A stretch of DNA of 64,000 nucleotides from Phyllostachys edulis (GCA_036346405.1 CM070567.1:43257470-43321469); one strand, 5' to 3'; counted from the first letter of the stretch, positions 23,573 to 36,068 are shown. Made by a program: numbers and translations. Notes: generated by a model not told the origin, from the letters alone.

Positions 23573-26163
23573 TGAAGAATGTAGACCCGCCATTATGAGT
23601 TAATGGAGTATTTTGGTTATTAAGGATAAATCTATTTGTCACACTAACACGTCTATTGTTTAGTCTTAGTTGGATAAAAAGGTGAAAATTAAAGAGGTAT
23701 ACATTCGACTTCATTTTCTTATATCTTGTTGCATTCCTAGGATCCAAAATATAGGTTGAACTCCACCAAAAGGTTAACTTGAATATGTGCATATGTTCTT
23801 ATTATACATTTGTCTATGCACACTCTTAGGGGGAGTTCACTCTATGTTTTGTGGTTTTATTACTATTGATCCATATTCCTTTATCCACAAAATATTAAGG
23901 ATCTTTACTTTGAAACATATCAAATGAGTATATATAAAACTTGTGTTGTTCATATATACTCATATGACCTTACATTCAATTATTTGCAATTGTGATTGTT
24001 GTCATCAATTACCAAAGAGGGAAAGATTGAAGTATCTTGTTCCACCATTATGAGTTAATGGTATGTTGTCGTAATTAATGACAATCATATTATAGAACTA
24101 ACATTTTTCATGAGTTGGATGAATAGGTTATGTTCCATGATGATGAAGACTTTGGATGGCATCATGAGTTGATCGTCATCAAGTCAAGACTCAGGATGAA
24201 GAAAATCATCATATGTTGATGATTATCGAGTCAATGACTTGGTCTTGAAGAGAAGATGTACGTCATCAAGCTTCAAGTGAATGTGTAAGGAAAATGTATG
24301 ACTAGCTAGGAGTAAGGATGTGTTCTTAGTCTTTTACCGGTCTTGGTGTTTGGTTGGAAGATTAGATTGCTAGTATAGGTTGCTGTACTATTAAGAGAGG
24401 TCTTGACTAGTAGCTTGAGTTAGTCATGTGTAGTTAGCTCGTTGTACTTGCTTTAACTTTCTTTAGCATGTTGCTATTGTTTGCGAATGTGTTTTGTAAA
24501 TAGTTGAAACTCATGCATAATCATTATAGCATGAGACTATAATTTGCAAATATGTTTTGCAAATGGTTGAAGTCCATGCACCTTCTCCTTGTGGCATGAT
24601 GCTATTGTTTGCGAATGTGTTTTGCAAATAGTTGAGGCTCATGCATGTTCCTTATAACATGTGACTTTAGCTTTGCAAATGGTTAAAGTCCATGTACCTT
24701 ATTCCTTGTGGTATGATGCTAAAAGTTGGCAAATATGTTTTGCAACTTGTTGAGAATCTCACTTTTATCTTTTGGTTGCATCACGCATCAATTGGCAAAT
24801 GTGTTTTGCAAATTGAGTTGAAACGGAATGCAAAAACTATGTTTTTCATCTCTGGCGGTAGTACCGCATGTGTTGGCCGGTCTGACTGGCACCTGGTTGT
24901 AGACCTGGTCATAAGACTAGTCGTAGGACTGGTCATGGATAGTGGTTGTAGACCTCGTCGTGCACAATGGTCGTAGACACTGGTCGTACACAGTGGTTGT
25001 AGACACTAGTCGTAGACCTAATCATAGACCTGGCTAGCGGTATGACCACATTTGTTTAGCGGTATTACCGCAAGGCGGTGGTACCGATCCTTTGTTGGCG
25101 GTTCGGTTTTTCCAAAGAGGGTGTTTTTCTTGTATCTCTGATCCTTTGGAAATCGGTATCACCGATATAGCCGAACGGTACTACCAAGACTGTGGTATCT
25201 TGAATTTCTAGCTGGCGGTAGTACTGCACCTTTCTCCGTAACGGCTAGTTCAGAGCATTAAATGCGTCTGATCCGACCGTTACTCCTGAAATCGGTAGTA
25301 CCGGGTTTCAATGGCGGTACTACCGCAAATCCTGATTTTTTCAGGAAGTTTGTCCCAACGGCAAGTTTTCCTCAAATACCCCTTGTGGCTGGTTGTAGGA
25401 GACGTGGCTTGAGAAACTAAGGTTGCTGTGTGCTATTCCCATTCCATTGAGCAAAGAGCAAGCCCTCTACGCTTTTTTGTGCATGTGTTGCACTTAGTGA
25501 GCTTTGAGAGGTTAATCCTAGTGCATATGTTGCATTAGGTAGTGGATTGTGTATCCATTGAGTTTAGACACTTGATTAGTTGAAGTGAGAGTGTTCGACT
25601 TGTTACTCTTAGTGTTTGCCGACACCTAGACGGCGTGTGTAGGCATCATGGTCTGGTGATCTTCTCAAGAAGCTTGAGAAGGCCCGGCATTTGTGAGTGG
25701 CTTGGTGCTCGCCATATCCGGAGTGGAGGAAGAGCAACCCTAAGTGGATCGAGGTGTTGGTTCAAGTTGGAGCTGGTCCAAGTGGTTGGACTTACCTCGG
25801 AGGTGTTGGCTTAATTCTTGGAGCCGGTCCAATTTGTTTGGGCTTACCTCAACGTGAATTAGGGGAGACCGGCAAGTCTCTGAACACCACGATAAAACAT
25901 CGTTGTGTCCTTGTGGTTTGATCTCTTGTGTTTTACCTTGTACAATTTACATTCCTTATATTAAATTGCTTTTACATCTTTTTATGATTGCTATCTTTCT
26001 CAATAGTCTTGTTTGTTGGTGCACTTAGTAAAGACTAGTTGATTTGGGCTTTAATTGTGCAAAACCGAATTGATTTACAATTCCGCATAAAACTCGGTTT
26101 TAGCCAAAAGATTTTTAAAACCGTCTATTCACCCCCCCTCTAGTCGGCCTCCTCAATGTTACA
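23573..26163 (+). repeat. 3' LTR of the Sirevirus-like element
   Basis: 2,591 bp, colinear with LTR1. It differs by many substitutions and by a deletion of the TATA-box segment. Its repeat array at 24890-25030 also differs in arrangement. Confidence 0.92.
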
Positions 26164-26694
26164 CATGCCTCTAGAGCCACTCCCACACTTAGTTTTGCCT
26201 CTCCTTGTTCCCCTTCTTGGTGCATCGTGAGCCGAGACTGACTTGCCGCTAAGCAACATCGTACCGCCATCTCCGTCCGTCTCTCCGGTATCCAACACCA
26301 CCATTAGGTTCCCCATGACACCACCTCTCCATTCTTGAGCTTGCTCATGCCCCTCCGTGTCACCCTCGTAGCTGGCGAGCACACCATTGAGCTCGGCCAT
26401 AGCACCCGTCCCCTTCCCACTGTTTTCTCTCTTTGGCACGTGGGCCAGCAAGAATAGAATTAGATTACCACTAATTACTTTTGTTTAGTGCTATAAGTTG
26501 ATGACGAGTAGGACCCGTCCATTAATTAATAATTTTTTTAATTTAACAAAGATTTAAAATACAAGTCACTGACATGCGAGTCCCACAGCTTTGTAGACAC
26601 ATATGTGAACCTAGTGAACAGTAGACCCGACCCCACCTATGAGTCTAATGACGCAATAAATATAGATTTTCCTTTAGAAAGTCAAATTGAAATT

Positions 26695-26871
26695 AAAAAG
26701 AAAACTATGAACAATGCTTTCTCTTTTCTTTTTCTGTATTTTCCTAGCTGAACCAACTTCAAATGCTATTAACTTTTGCATATAAAAAGAAAACTATGAA
26801 CAATGTTTTCTCTTTTCTTTTTCTGTATTTTCCTAGCAGAACCAACTTCAAATGCTATTAACTTTTGCATT
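26695..26871 (+). repeat. 89-bp tandem duplication inside the large solo LTR
   Basis: Two adjacent nearly identical copies, each containing gaaaactatgaacaatg and ending caaatgctattaactt. The period is 89 bp. Confidence 0.92.
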
Positions 26872-28756
26872 TGAATCCTGAATTGAGTGAAACTTGTATA
26901 TAAAATTTTATAAAATCATGAAATTTTATAATATGCCACAATATTTGAATTTTTGCTTTGTTTGAATTTATTTATTTGTTATTTGTGTTTCTTAGCTTTT
27001 ACTGATTAGATACCAACGTTCCGAAAATCTCCGAGATCGATCTCGAGCAGGATCAAGAGTTTAATAAGCAAGGCAAGACAATCCCTTTGACCATGTTGAT
27101 CCTATGGTTTTAAATGTTATATTGTTTTCATTACAATTATTTACGTATGCTTACTTTGAACAAATTGATATACTTGCGCTTAGAAAATTAGTTATGTCAT
27201 ACATGGCAATGAAATATTCCTTAGACTTGAATGTCACTGCCATTGTCACATTAGGAATATTTACCACTAGTTTAGGATATCTTAAGTGGAAATTTAGTTG
27301 GCATATGTAGAATATGCTTAGCCATACTTATAGCTTGACAAAAATGATCAATTATGGGAAACACTTGTATACATATCAAGAGGAGGTACCTTTGTTATTT
27401 TGGTTAACTAATAAAAATTAAAAACTTATTTTAGACTAAGGCGAGTGTATGTTAAGACCAGTGTAGGTGCACGAGATTGTGGTCTGTGGTTGTCTCGTCT
27501 AGGTCACTTAGGGCCGATCTATTGTACCATAGACCCAAGTAAATTCGTACAACCACATGTGCCTTATGGGAAGGATATAGCTGAATAATTTACCAAGTTT
27601 GAGCATTAAGCCCGTAGGCTGTAGTCGGTAGGTTTTATTTGGGTCGTGCAGACGATGGTAAAGGACGTCTATGTCTGTAGGACACTTGCATTAGACGATG
27701 GTACATGGCGTCCATGTCCATGCAAGTGTTACCAACACAACTATGAGCCATCTTGATGATGGTAAATGGTGTCCATATATTGAGGAGTTAGCTCATAAGG
27801 CGAGCTAATGTTAGGGTGAGGTATTGTAAAGACCTTGTTGTTATCTACTTCGTCATACGCCTAAGAAAGCATGCCATGACCAACTGTATAAGTCGATCAC
27901 ATCATGTGGGTAAAATTGTGCAACCTCTGCAGAGTGTAAACTTATTCGAATAGCTGTGTCCCCGGTCATGAACATCACTTGGTTACATCACACAACCAGT
28001 AGTGTTATGTTTTGCAAAATGGTTTGGGTGCTGTATGGATAGGGAATCCATGCATAGCTTGTTCGGCAAAAGGGTTTTGCCACTATTTTGACTTTATGGC
28101 AGCAAGCCACTTGTTTCATTTATGCTATTTATGCTTTATTATTATTTGATTATCAATGTCAAATGCTTTTACACTTATAGATTGCAATCTATTACTCTCT
28201 ATTGTAAAATGCAAACTCGCTTTGAGCAACAAAACCATATATGATAGTCATTTTGTTGTCATAGTCAATCATGTAGCTAATAGCATTTGATGTAAGTCTT
28301 GTGGAGTACATTTTGTATGCACCTTGCTTGTTGAACATTATTAGTGGGAGAAGATGAAGACCCGAAGATCTGCTTCTTTCACGTTGCACGTTTGGTGATG
28401 ATGTTGCCGTGTTCTAAGGTTTAACACACAATCGGTTGTCTGTGGATTGTGGCATATCACGAGGGCTGATGTCTTTTATTTATCCTTGTTTCCGCTACAA
28501 TTACCCCCTATTATGTGCTCATTTGGCCGGTTGGCCCTTGTGTAAAATGTGGTCATTATGACCTATGTTTAGCTACTTAATAGTGTGTATTAATTTGTTG
28601 TATTTACTAGTGTCTGAATTTGATGCAATGATGTAACATGTCTGTGCTAGCTACTAGTCATAGGACTAGCATGGTAAATACATAGGATTCGAAATTAATT
28701 TTTTGGGTCTGACATGAAATGTCAAAAAATCTTCTATCCAATCCAGATATTTATTA

Positions 28757-28991
28757 CTACCTATGTTCTTTTTTACTTGTCATTTGTAACATCAACATGG
28801 TCTCCAATACACATTTCACAATTATTTTTTTCCTAATTATGTGCTAACACAATTAAAGTATTTTTATGACAAATTTAGTAACATAATTTCCATATTAGAA
28901 GTCCAAATACTTTTGTGTATTTAAGTATTCAAAGTTTTAAAAGGTTGGTTGCACTTATTCTAAAACGACATCTAAAAAAGAATGGAGAGGG
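28757..28991. mobile_element. Stowaway-like MITE, degenerate
   Basis: It starts CTACCTATGTTCTTTTTT and ends AAAAAGAATGGAGAGGG, inverted ends resembling the CTCCCTCCGT termini of Tc1/mariner-type Stowaway MITEs, and is flanked by TA on both sides. About 235 bp, AT-rich and non-coding. Confidence 0.65.
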
Positions 28992-29832
28992 TAATATATA
29001 AGTACTCAAAAATAGATTTTTTTTTGCCCGGTACAGATATAAAAATATATGATTTTTTAAATAAAAGAATAGCATCTAAAAAAGAAATAAAAGAATAGGA
29101 ACCAGTGCTGAGAACATATATAGCATTTGCTTGATATATTTAAGTGGCTCAAATCATACTATAAAAGCAGCTCACGTCTTCCAAAATAAACTTTATTCTG
29201 GGATGAGCCACTTCTCCAAATCGGATCCAAACATGCATGGGAACTGTTTTAGTCATTCTGCTCATATATATTTCCAAAGGGAGGCTATATACTATATATC
29301 ACATCACTAATAATTATTTAAGGGATATCTGCCTGAGAAGAGTTGAATTTGGCACAAAAAAATGATTAGGACAAAGTCTAGAATTAACAAATAGCCAACA
29401 CGAGATCCTTATGATTTTGTTTTCGCGCCATTGTTTTCTCTCTTCTTCAAATCGTACTGAAACCCTCTATTAGTTTACACGTACAGCTGTGAGTATGAAC
29501 CAGTCCTTCAGGTTTATGAAAATGTGAGCTGTGAGTACGTACCTTGGTCCATACTTAGCTCTTCCAACAAATTAAAAGACTTGGAGAAAAATGAAAATGT
29601 TTCCCCGAATTGTATGGTGCAAGAAGCCCTACTTAGCAAGATACTATACTACCAATCAATTAATGCCATTAAACCACACAAGGATATTTGGTCATCACAA
29701 GGAGCAATTTCCTTGACCAGACATTAAATAACACAACTACTCTTCTTCTCCGCCATTTCCTGTTCTTTTCTTCTTGTTGCCGTTCAACTCATGTGCTCTC
29801 GCCGTCATTTGCTAGTTGCCACATGAAGTGGC
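28992..29832 (+). other. Upstream region of the desulfurase-like gene
   Basis: No gene seen. AT-rich DNA leading to the TATA box. Short frames here have no recognisable product. Confidence 0.5.
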
Positions 29833-29840
29833 TATAAATA
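29833..29840 (+). promoter_or_regulatory. Putative TATA box of the desulfurase-like gene
   Basis: TATAAATA about 130 bases before the chosen ATG. It would place transcription start near 29865, leaving a leader of about 100 bases. This favours the ATG at 29971 over the upstream in-frame ATG at 29842. Confidence 0.6.
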
Positions 29841-29970
29841 CGTGTGCCCATGCAAGCCAACACACACAAGCCATTGCCATTGGTATTCATTAGTTGCCAA
29901 CAACATCCATTGCCGCCATTGCCACTGGTATTGCTCCATTGCCAACGTTTGCAAAGTAACTAGGGAGAGA

Positions 29971-32900
29971 ATGCCATCTCTGCAAGAAGCTGCGGGCGCC
30001 ATGGACCATGCTGCGGTGGAGGCGGTTAGCAAGGGCGCCATGACCACCACCCTGCTGAGCCTCCTCGGCGTCACGTCGGAGAAGGGCGCCGCGGCGGCGG
30101 AGGAGAAGGTGGAGTGGCTCCGGTCGCAGCTCATCGGCAAGGACGTCGAGTTCGACACGCCGTTCGGGCGGCGCGCGCTCACGTACGCCGACCAGACGGC
30201 GTCCGGCCGGAGCCTGCGCTACATCGAGGATTACCTCGTCAAGGAGGTCCTCCCGTACTACGGTGAGCACGACCATATACTATAAGCTAGCACTCATTTT
30301 GTGCTTTGTTAATATAGATGAAACCGCTCATTCTCGTAGCCGCTCTAGAAAAGCTAGCTACGAGGTGAAGCATCTATTGTTTTGCTTCGGAGCTTGGCTA
30401 AACCGACGCTGAAGTAGTACGTATTACAACAGCAGTACTACCCCTGCTCCTTAATTAAACACGCGTTCATTTGGAACTTTTCTTGTTCATATATTATCAC
30501 AGTTCATACACTATGATCAATGGTGGTGTCGTGGGTGGAGCTTGACCAAAAATCAGGAGAGGACTACCTGTAAAGATGGAACATCAATATTGAAAAACTA
30601 AACTTTGAACTTATAAGTTAATGGACTAGAGGAGAGGAGGCAAAATTAATAATTTTTTAGCCTAATATGTAGTACAAGCTACTAGCTTGTTAACATAGAG
30701 ATGTCAAAACGGAAGGGGGCTGCCACCCAAGTTTCGCCCCTGGTGTTGGTGTCTTGGTGATCATTGTGGCAAGGCTGGCTGTGATAGATAGATAGATAGA
30801 TAGATATGTATGGCACGTGTCTCACATGTTTGTTTGGTTTGTTCATGTGTATGTGTAGGGAACACGCACACGGAGGACAGCCACGTCGGGAGCAAGACGA
30901 CGCGGCTGGTGCACAAGGCGGCGCGCTACGTCAAGCGCTGCATGGGCGCGGGCCCCGGCGACGCGCTGCTCTTCTGCGGCGCCGGCACGACGGCCGCCAT
31001 CAAGCGCCTGCAGGAGGCCATGGGCGTGGTCGTGCCGTCCGTCGAGCTGCGCGGCCGGCTCGCGGCCCAGCTGTGCGACGAGGAGCGGTGGGTGGTCTTC
31101 GTGGGGCCGTACGAGCACCACTCCAACCTGCTGTCGTGGCGGCGGAGCCTGGCCGAGGTCGTCGAGGTCGGCGTCGACGCCGACGGGCTCGTCGACGTCG
31201 CCGCACTCCGCCGCGCTCTCAGCTCGCCGGAGTACGCGGACCGGCCGATGCTGGGCTCCTTCTCGGCGTGCAGCAACGTCACCGGCATCATGACGGACAC
31301 GCGCGAGCTCGCGCGCGTCCTGCACCAGCACGGCGCGTTCGCGTGCTTCGACTTCGCCGCGAGGTGCGTACGTGAGACCACAAAGTCTTAGTTTGGACTC
31401 TACCAAGTTTGCGATACTTAACTCTTGTTTCTCGTGGAAAATGACATGCATGGATTTGACAGACTTGGTCACATTAAGCTAACCATCAATTTTTTAGTTT
31501 AGTTTTCTAAACCTCACTCTTTTTCTTAAGAAAAGTGCATTGCCAAAACTACACTTTTGTGATATGTAATTATAGAACCTGCAAAATACTAAAACTTATT
31601 TTAGCAAAAGAAATTATATGAAATATGTAAAGTATCATCCATTTTTTTTTAAAAAAAACTATATATTTTTTGTTGTTGTTTGCATATATAGTTGGGAAGT
31701 AAAAAGTGTGATGTAATCAATGACCAACAGAATGTCTTGAATCTTGATTATATTCGCCTCACCAGTACTACAGCTAGTTTTTTCTTCTCTTTGCATTAAA
31801 TATGACAACACACGGCACCTGCCTACCTGACCTAAATAATATTGCAAACATGATCTTACATTGACTTATGTGATTTGTATATCTTAGCAAAGGTATGAAT
31901 TGGAGATTAATGCTGACTCCATGTGGATCTTGTTTGCGTGTTGAAGTAGGCTGAATTACTTGTGGCTCTTTTCCCCTAATATGAGTGAAGGAAATTAACG
32001 GGCAAAAAAGTCTAGTGAATTAGCGCACTGCGACAGTGAAATATTTTGACTTTACAGGACACCAACAATTTGAAATTTTTTCATAGTTTCTACGGTCTTC
32101 TGTGAGATTTATTTATTTTTCAACATGGTCAGCACCTAATTCTTGAAATTTCACACTATGATCAGAATTATTCAACCTGGTCAGCCAAGCACTTCATTTC
32201 TGATGTTTCATGTGCACGTCAAGAAATTCCATGCAAAGACGTCTTTACCTAGTGACATTTGTGCAGTGGCCCCTATGTCAAGATCGACATGAAGTCCGGC
32301 GAAATCGACGGCTACGACGCGGTCTTCTTGAGCCCGCACAAATTCGTGGGCGGCCCGGGCACACCAGGCGTCCTTCTGATGAACAAGTCACTGTATCGGC
32401 TAAATTCTCAGCCTCCCTCGACGTGCGGGGGTGGCACCGTGGCCTATGTCAATGGCTTCAATGAGGAGGTGAGCACTGAAGCAGCAATGTCGAGCTCCTG
32501 TGTGCCGAAGCTCATGGTGATGTCCTAACATCTGATCAAATTACGGTGTGTGATGTGCAGGATACATTGTACTACGACGACATTGAGGAGCGAGAGGACG
32601 CCGGCACACCGCCGATAGTGCAAAAGATCCGTGCGTCGCTCGCATTTTGGGTCAAGGAGTACATTGGCTATGACACGATGGGCATCCGCGAGCGAGTGTA
32701 CTCCGAAATGGCGATGAAAAGGCTCGTTAGCAACCCGAATATCAGGGTGCTAGGCAACACGGAGGTTGAACGCCTGCCCATCTTCTCGTTCCTCGTCTAC
32801 CCTGCTGGGTCGGAGGACGCGAGGCGCAGGCGGCTACCCCTGCATGGGCGTTTTGTCACAAGGCTTCTCAACGATCTTTTCGGCATCCAGGCGAGGGGAG

Positions 32901-33500
32901 GATGTGCTTGCGCAGGCCCCTATGGTCACCTCTTGCTAAGTGTCGACAACGAGCTCTCCCTTCGCATCCGGTCTGCTATTCTTGAGGTATGATCAAACTG
33001 CACCATGGTCAAAGCAGCCTAATTGTGTGGTAAATTTCGAGTTGCCGGTACGGGGTACTAATGTTACTGTTCACCGTCGCAATTTTCAGGGGTACAGTGG
33101 ACTGAAGCCAGGATGGACCAGGTTGAGCTTTTCTTACTACCTCTCCAAGGAGGAGTTCAAATTCATCGTGTCAGCCATTGAGTTCACAGCGGCATATGGC
33201 CACCGCTTCCTCCCGTTGTACAAATTCGACTGGTTCACCGGTAACTGGACCTTCCGTAAACAGGCAGTCAAGTACCACATCATGAGGGAGGAGCTGTCTC
33301 TTGGCACACAGCCATCGAAGCATCAAAATGGCCAGGCAAAGGTTGCAGATAAATTGGAGAAGCCTGAGGCCAATCATAAGAAGTTTGAGAGCTACTTGGA
33401 GAGTGCCAAGAAAATTGCACTCTCCTTGCCAGATATCAATCAGCAGATTGTCAGCATCCCAAAAGGAGTAGACCCTGACTTGGTTCTGTTTCATATATAG
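29971..33500 (+). CDS. PLP-dependent cysteine-desulfurase-like protein (aminotransferase class V fold), five exons
   Basis: Exons 29971-30262, 30859-31363, 32267-32468, 32561-32986 and 33090-33500, all with GT-AG introns, join in frame to 611 residues. Landmarks of the fold: YGNTHT (96-102), GAGTTAAI (138-145), the PLP-stacking His region EHHSN (183-187), the Asp that contacts the PLP ring (D262 in FDFAAS), and the PLP lysine K291 in SPHKFVGG. RGGCACAGPYG (C448, C450) sits where group II desulfurases carry their catalytic Cys. These residues suggest the enzyme could mobilise sulfur or act on a Cys-like substrate. That is inference, and plant members of this family are mostly uncharacterised. 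It is related to the N-terminal domain of molybdenum-cofactor sulfurases but lacks a MOSC domain. No clear signal peptide or transit peptide is visible. Exons 1 and 2 are very GC-rich, as in many grass genes. The ATG at 30001 is an alternative start. Apparently intact. Confidence 0.9.
30783..30805 (+). repeat. (GATA)n microsatellite in intron 1
   Basis: About 23 bases of GATA repeats shortly before the exon 2 acceptor. Confidence 0.9.
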
Positions 33501-33781
33501 AATTTTTTGATATCATAATAAGACTATAGCTTGGTAAAGCATCTCAGCAGTTGCTCACCAAAATGTATTATATGATAATATATGAGAAGAGTACTAGCCA
33601 AGTTCAGAGTTAAGCTGCACTGTAAAATTTTCAGAAAATTAATGTGTGCAGAATATGGATGCCAAGTAATGACAATGCTATTTTCCATAGAACAGTTTTG
33701 CATACGCGATCTGTGTATTTTTTTACTTTTTTTTTCTTGACGACAAGCCAACGACTTGTATGTCTTATTGTAACTAGAGAA
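33387..33781 (+). repeat. Tandem duplication of the gene's 3' end, unit 1 (left part)
   Basis: From within exon 5 (agctacttggagagtgccaa) through the 3' UTR. Unit 1 resumes at 36074-36360 after the small LTR element. The corresponding unit 2 is at 36424-37120. Without the insertion, unit 1 is about 0.68 kb and unit 2 about 0.70 kb. Confidence 0.8.
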
Positions 33782-36068
33782 TGTTGGAGATATTAGAGAT
33801 TAGGAAAGAGTCTAGAGTTTAAGTAAGAGTCCAAGTCGTGTTGGAGTCAAACTGTAATATTCGGCACTATAAATAAAGGATGTGGGAATCCCAAAAGGGA
33901 CACACAACTATTCCCTGAAATTCAACACGGTATCAGAGCCAATCCTAATCCACTGTCTCGAAATCTAACCCTAACCATGACTCACCTCACCTTGCTTGCG
34001 CCGCTTCCCCCCCCCTACTCCCATCACCGCCATCACCACTGCAATAGGGCCCCACCACCGTCGTCTCATGGGCATGCACGGGCTGCCACCGCCGTGCCTT
34101 GTAGGAGGAGGCGCGGTGGTGGCGGACAGCCTGGGACGGATCGGCGAAGGAGGTGAGGAAGGTTGCCGAGGGAGAAGCAGATCGCAGGGTTGGCACATGC
34201 TTCGACAGCGGAAGGTGCGGACGACGGCGGGCGCGCGCTATGGCGGACGATTCGGGTGCTTCAACGGCTGATCCAACAAGCGGGTGGATCCGGGCCGGTC
34301 CAGTCGGAGGGAGAGGACAGGGGAGAAGGAGGCGGTGTGGTGCTCCGGGCGGTGGTGGCGGGATCCGGCGGCCACTAGCTGGATCTGGACGATCTGGCGT
34401 GGCGGCGGAGAGAGGGAGGCAACGTGCGGAGGCGGCTCGGGCCAGCGGTGGAGGAGGGGAGAAGGGAGATGTGCTTAGGAGAGAGGAAGTGCTCGGGGTT
34501 TGAGGGAGATGAAGTGCTAATCGGGGCTGACTGGCAGAGGAATCCGGCCGGGTTGCGTGCGAGCCGAGGGTGACGACCGGTGGTGCAGAAGGAGGTGTGG
34601 TGCGGGTCACAGGCGAGGAAGAGGAGCGGGCTGAGGGCTTCAGGGCAGCGCAGTGATGAGGGCGCCGGCGGAGACGATGGGATCCAGTGGATCCGGGGCG
34701 GCTAGGTCGGAGGAAGATGGAGGAGATCCGGCTGTGGTGGCGGCAGGAGTAGTGGAGCGGCCTGAGGCGTCGGCTTGGCGCCGAGGAGAAGGATCCGGCC
34801 TTCGGACCGGGAGGAGATCGGCCGGGCGGGCCGGTCCGGTCTTGGCAGCAAGCTTGCATGGGGGCGAGGAAGAGGAGCGGGCCGGCTGGAGGCAGCGGAA
34901 TCCGCGGGTGAGGAAGGCGAAGGCGAGGACTTGGCGCTGCGTCGAGGCTGGCGAAGGCGGCGACGAGACCAGGAAGGTGGCGAATCGGTGGGGCTTACTC
35001 GGCCGGGAGCCGGAGAGAAGCTCTGGTGGAGGAAGAGTTGGGATCTGGAGGGGGGAGATCCAGTGGGCGTTGCTGCGGAGTGGATCTGCGGTGGAGCCGG
35101 CATCGCAGGTGGGTAGCAGCAGTTGCGAGGATGGAGCTGTGGCTCCCGATCTAGTCGTTGTCCTCGGGATAGCTTGCTAGTTGCTGCTGGGAGATGAGAG
35201 AAAGAAAATGGTACTCAAACATGGAATAAGAGAGGGGGGAGGAAAAGTGTGTGCGTGTGTGCTCTGCTGCCGGTGTGTGCGCAGCAGTAGGGAGGATAAT
35301 GAGGAGAAAGGAGGGTTGTGCTACTGTGTTGGATGGTAGTGGTACTCTGCTCGCTATGTTTGACACTTGGCTAGGTGCACAAAACAGGGGAGAAAATTGT
35401 TCAGATGGTGGCTTTGGTGATTATGCTAATTGTGGAATTGGATAATAGTGGTGAGCTCAACGATGGTGAGGATGTAGGAGCTGGTAGTAGCTCTAGTGGA
35501 GGTCATGTTAGTTGGCAGTGATGGTATTGGTGTCATGCGATGGTGTTGGTATGGGTGCCAGAGACTGTGTTGCTGGAGATGCCCGAGAGGATTGGGACTA
35601 GAGTCAAGTGTAATGGTCTGTGACAGGGGTAGAGGTGGCGGAGGCCGAAACTGGGGGTGTGTGGGTAGAGTGGTGGAGGCTGGGGGTGGCTGGGGGTATG
35701 AGGGTAGAGGAAGATGAGGTTGAGGTCAGGGTAGCTGGTAGATGGTGGAGATGGATTTGGTGACGTCCCTGGTAGCATTGGTGGTGAGCAATGTTTTGGT
35801 GGTCTTTGTGATGGTATTGCTTATGGAGTCAATGTGTGGTAGATGTTAGTAGATTCTAGAAATATAATTGCATTATGTAACAAGATGGCCATGATTGTTA
35901 TCTCATGCCCATTTAGAAAGGGAGTGTTGAAGATATTAGAGATTAGGAAAGAGTAGAGTTTAGGTAAGAGTCCAAGTCGTGTTGAAGTCAGACTGTAATA
36001 TTCGGCACTATAAATAAAGGACGTGGGGATCTCAAAAAGGACACACAACTATTCCCTGAAATTCAACG
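33782..36068 (+). mobile_element. Small non-autonomous LTR retrotransposon (TRIM/SMART-like)
   Basis: Short LTRs of 146 bp (33782-33927) and 144 bp (35925-36068) flank 2.0 kb of DNA without gag or pol. The flanking 5-bp duplication is GAGAA (33777-33781 and 36069-36073). After LTR1 comes a tRNA-Met-type primer-binding site (GGTATCAGAGCC, 33929-33940), and before LTR2 the polypurine run AGAAAGGGAG. Each LTR contains TATAAATAAAGG. The second LTR ends CG instead of CA, a single substitution. The interior is GC-rich and repetitive; its open frames on both strands match nothing I recognise. It would need enzymes in trans. Confidence 0.9.
33928..35924. other. GC-rich interior of the small LTR element, origin unknown
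   Basis: Dense in CGG, GGAG and GATCCGG words, with several overlapping frames. The longest is on the minus strand (34859-33987, Pro/Ser/Arg-rich). No family is recognised. The last ~500 bp are less GC-rich, with GGT/GTGG-rich repeats. It may be a captured host gene fragment or simply expanded low-complexity DNA. Confidence 0.5.

Larger units (their letters stand above)
16849..26163 (+). mobile_element. Non-autonomous Sirevirus-like Copia retrotransposon (gag only)
   Basis: A complete LTR retrotransposon of 9,315 bp flanked by the perfect 5-bp duplication CATGC (16844-16848 and 26164-26168). Both LTRs start TGAAGAATGTAGACCC and end TTACA. Next to LTR1 is a tRNA-Met-type primer-binding site with one mismatch. 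A polypurine tract precedes LTR2. The interior encodes only a broken gag; protease, integrase, reverse transcriptase and RNase H are all absent. Several polypurine-like motifs upstream of LTR2 recall the multiple PPTs described for plant Sireviruses. It would need a partner element in trans, and its gag is itself interrupted. The LTRs differ at many positions, indicating an old insertion. Confidence 0.92.
15298..28714 (+). mobile_element. Large solo LTR (~4.1 kb), split by a nested retrotransposon
   Basis: It begins TGTAACATCCCAAAA and ends TTTTTGGGTCTGACA, imperfect inverted ends, and is flanked by the 5-bp duplication TGAAA (15293-15297 and 28715-28719). Removing the nested element at 16849-26163 plus one TSD copy leaves 4,097 bp. 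It has no pol domain and no second LTR, so it is a solo LTR. It shares its terminal sequences and the internal motif CCTCTGCAGAGTGTAAA (27924-27940) with the solo LTR at 41451-57593, so the two belong to one family. These features suggest a Ty3/gypsy family, but no coding region is present to prove it. A CT-rich stretch follows the start (15540-15720), and three short repeats of a gatggtaaatggcgtccat-like unit lie near 27650-27780. Confidence 0.9.

Noticed and set aside
27104..27310. Small hydrophobic frame in the solo LTR
   Set aside because: AT-rich LTR sequence, no homology recognised, no gene structure.
29842..29970. Upstream in-frame ATG extending the desulfurase-like protein by 43 residues
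   Set aside because: It lies only a few bases from the TATA box, so the transcript would not include it; the extra residues are His/Cys-rich and atypical.
30806..31472. Several long overlapping frames on both strands across exon 2 of the desulfurase-like gene
   Set aside because: High GC content of the exon opens all frames. Only the frame with GAGTTAAI and EHHSN joins the other exons and matches the family.
33987..35180. Long frames on both strands inside the small LTR element
   Set aside because: GC-rich low-complexity DNA; composition is biased and no domain is visible, so no CDS is called.
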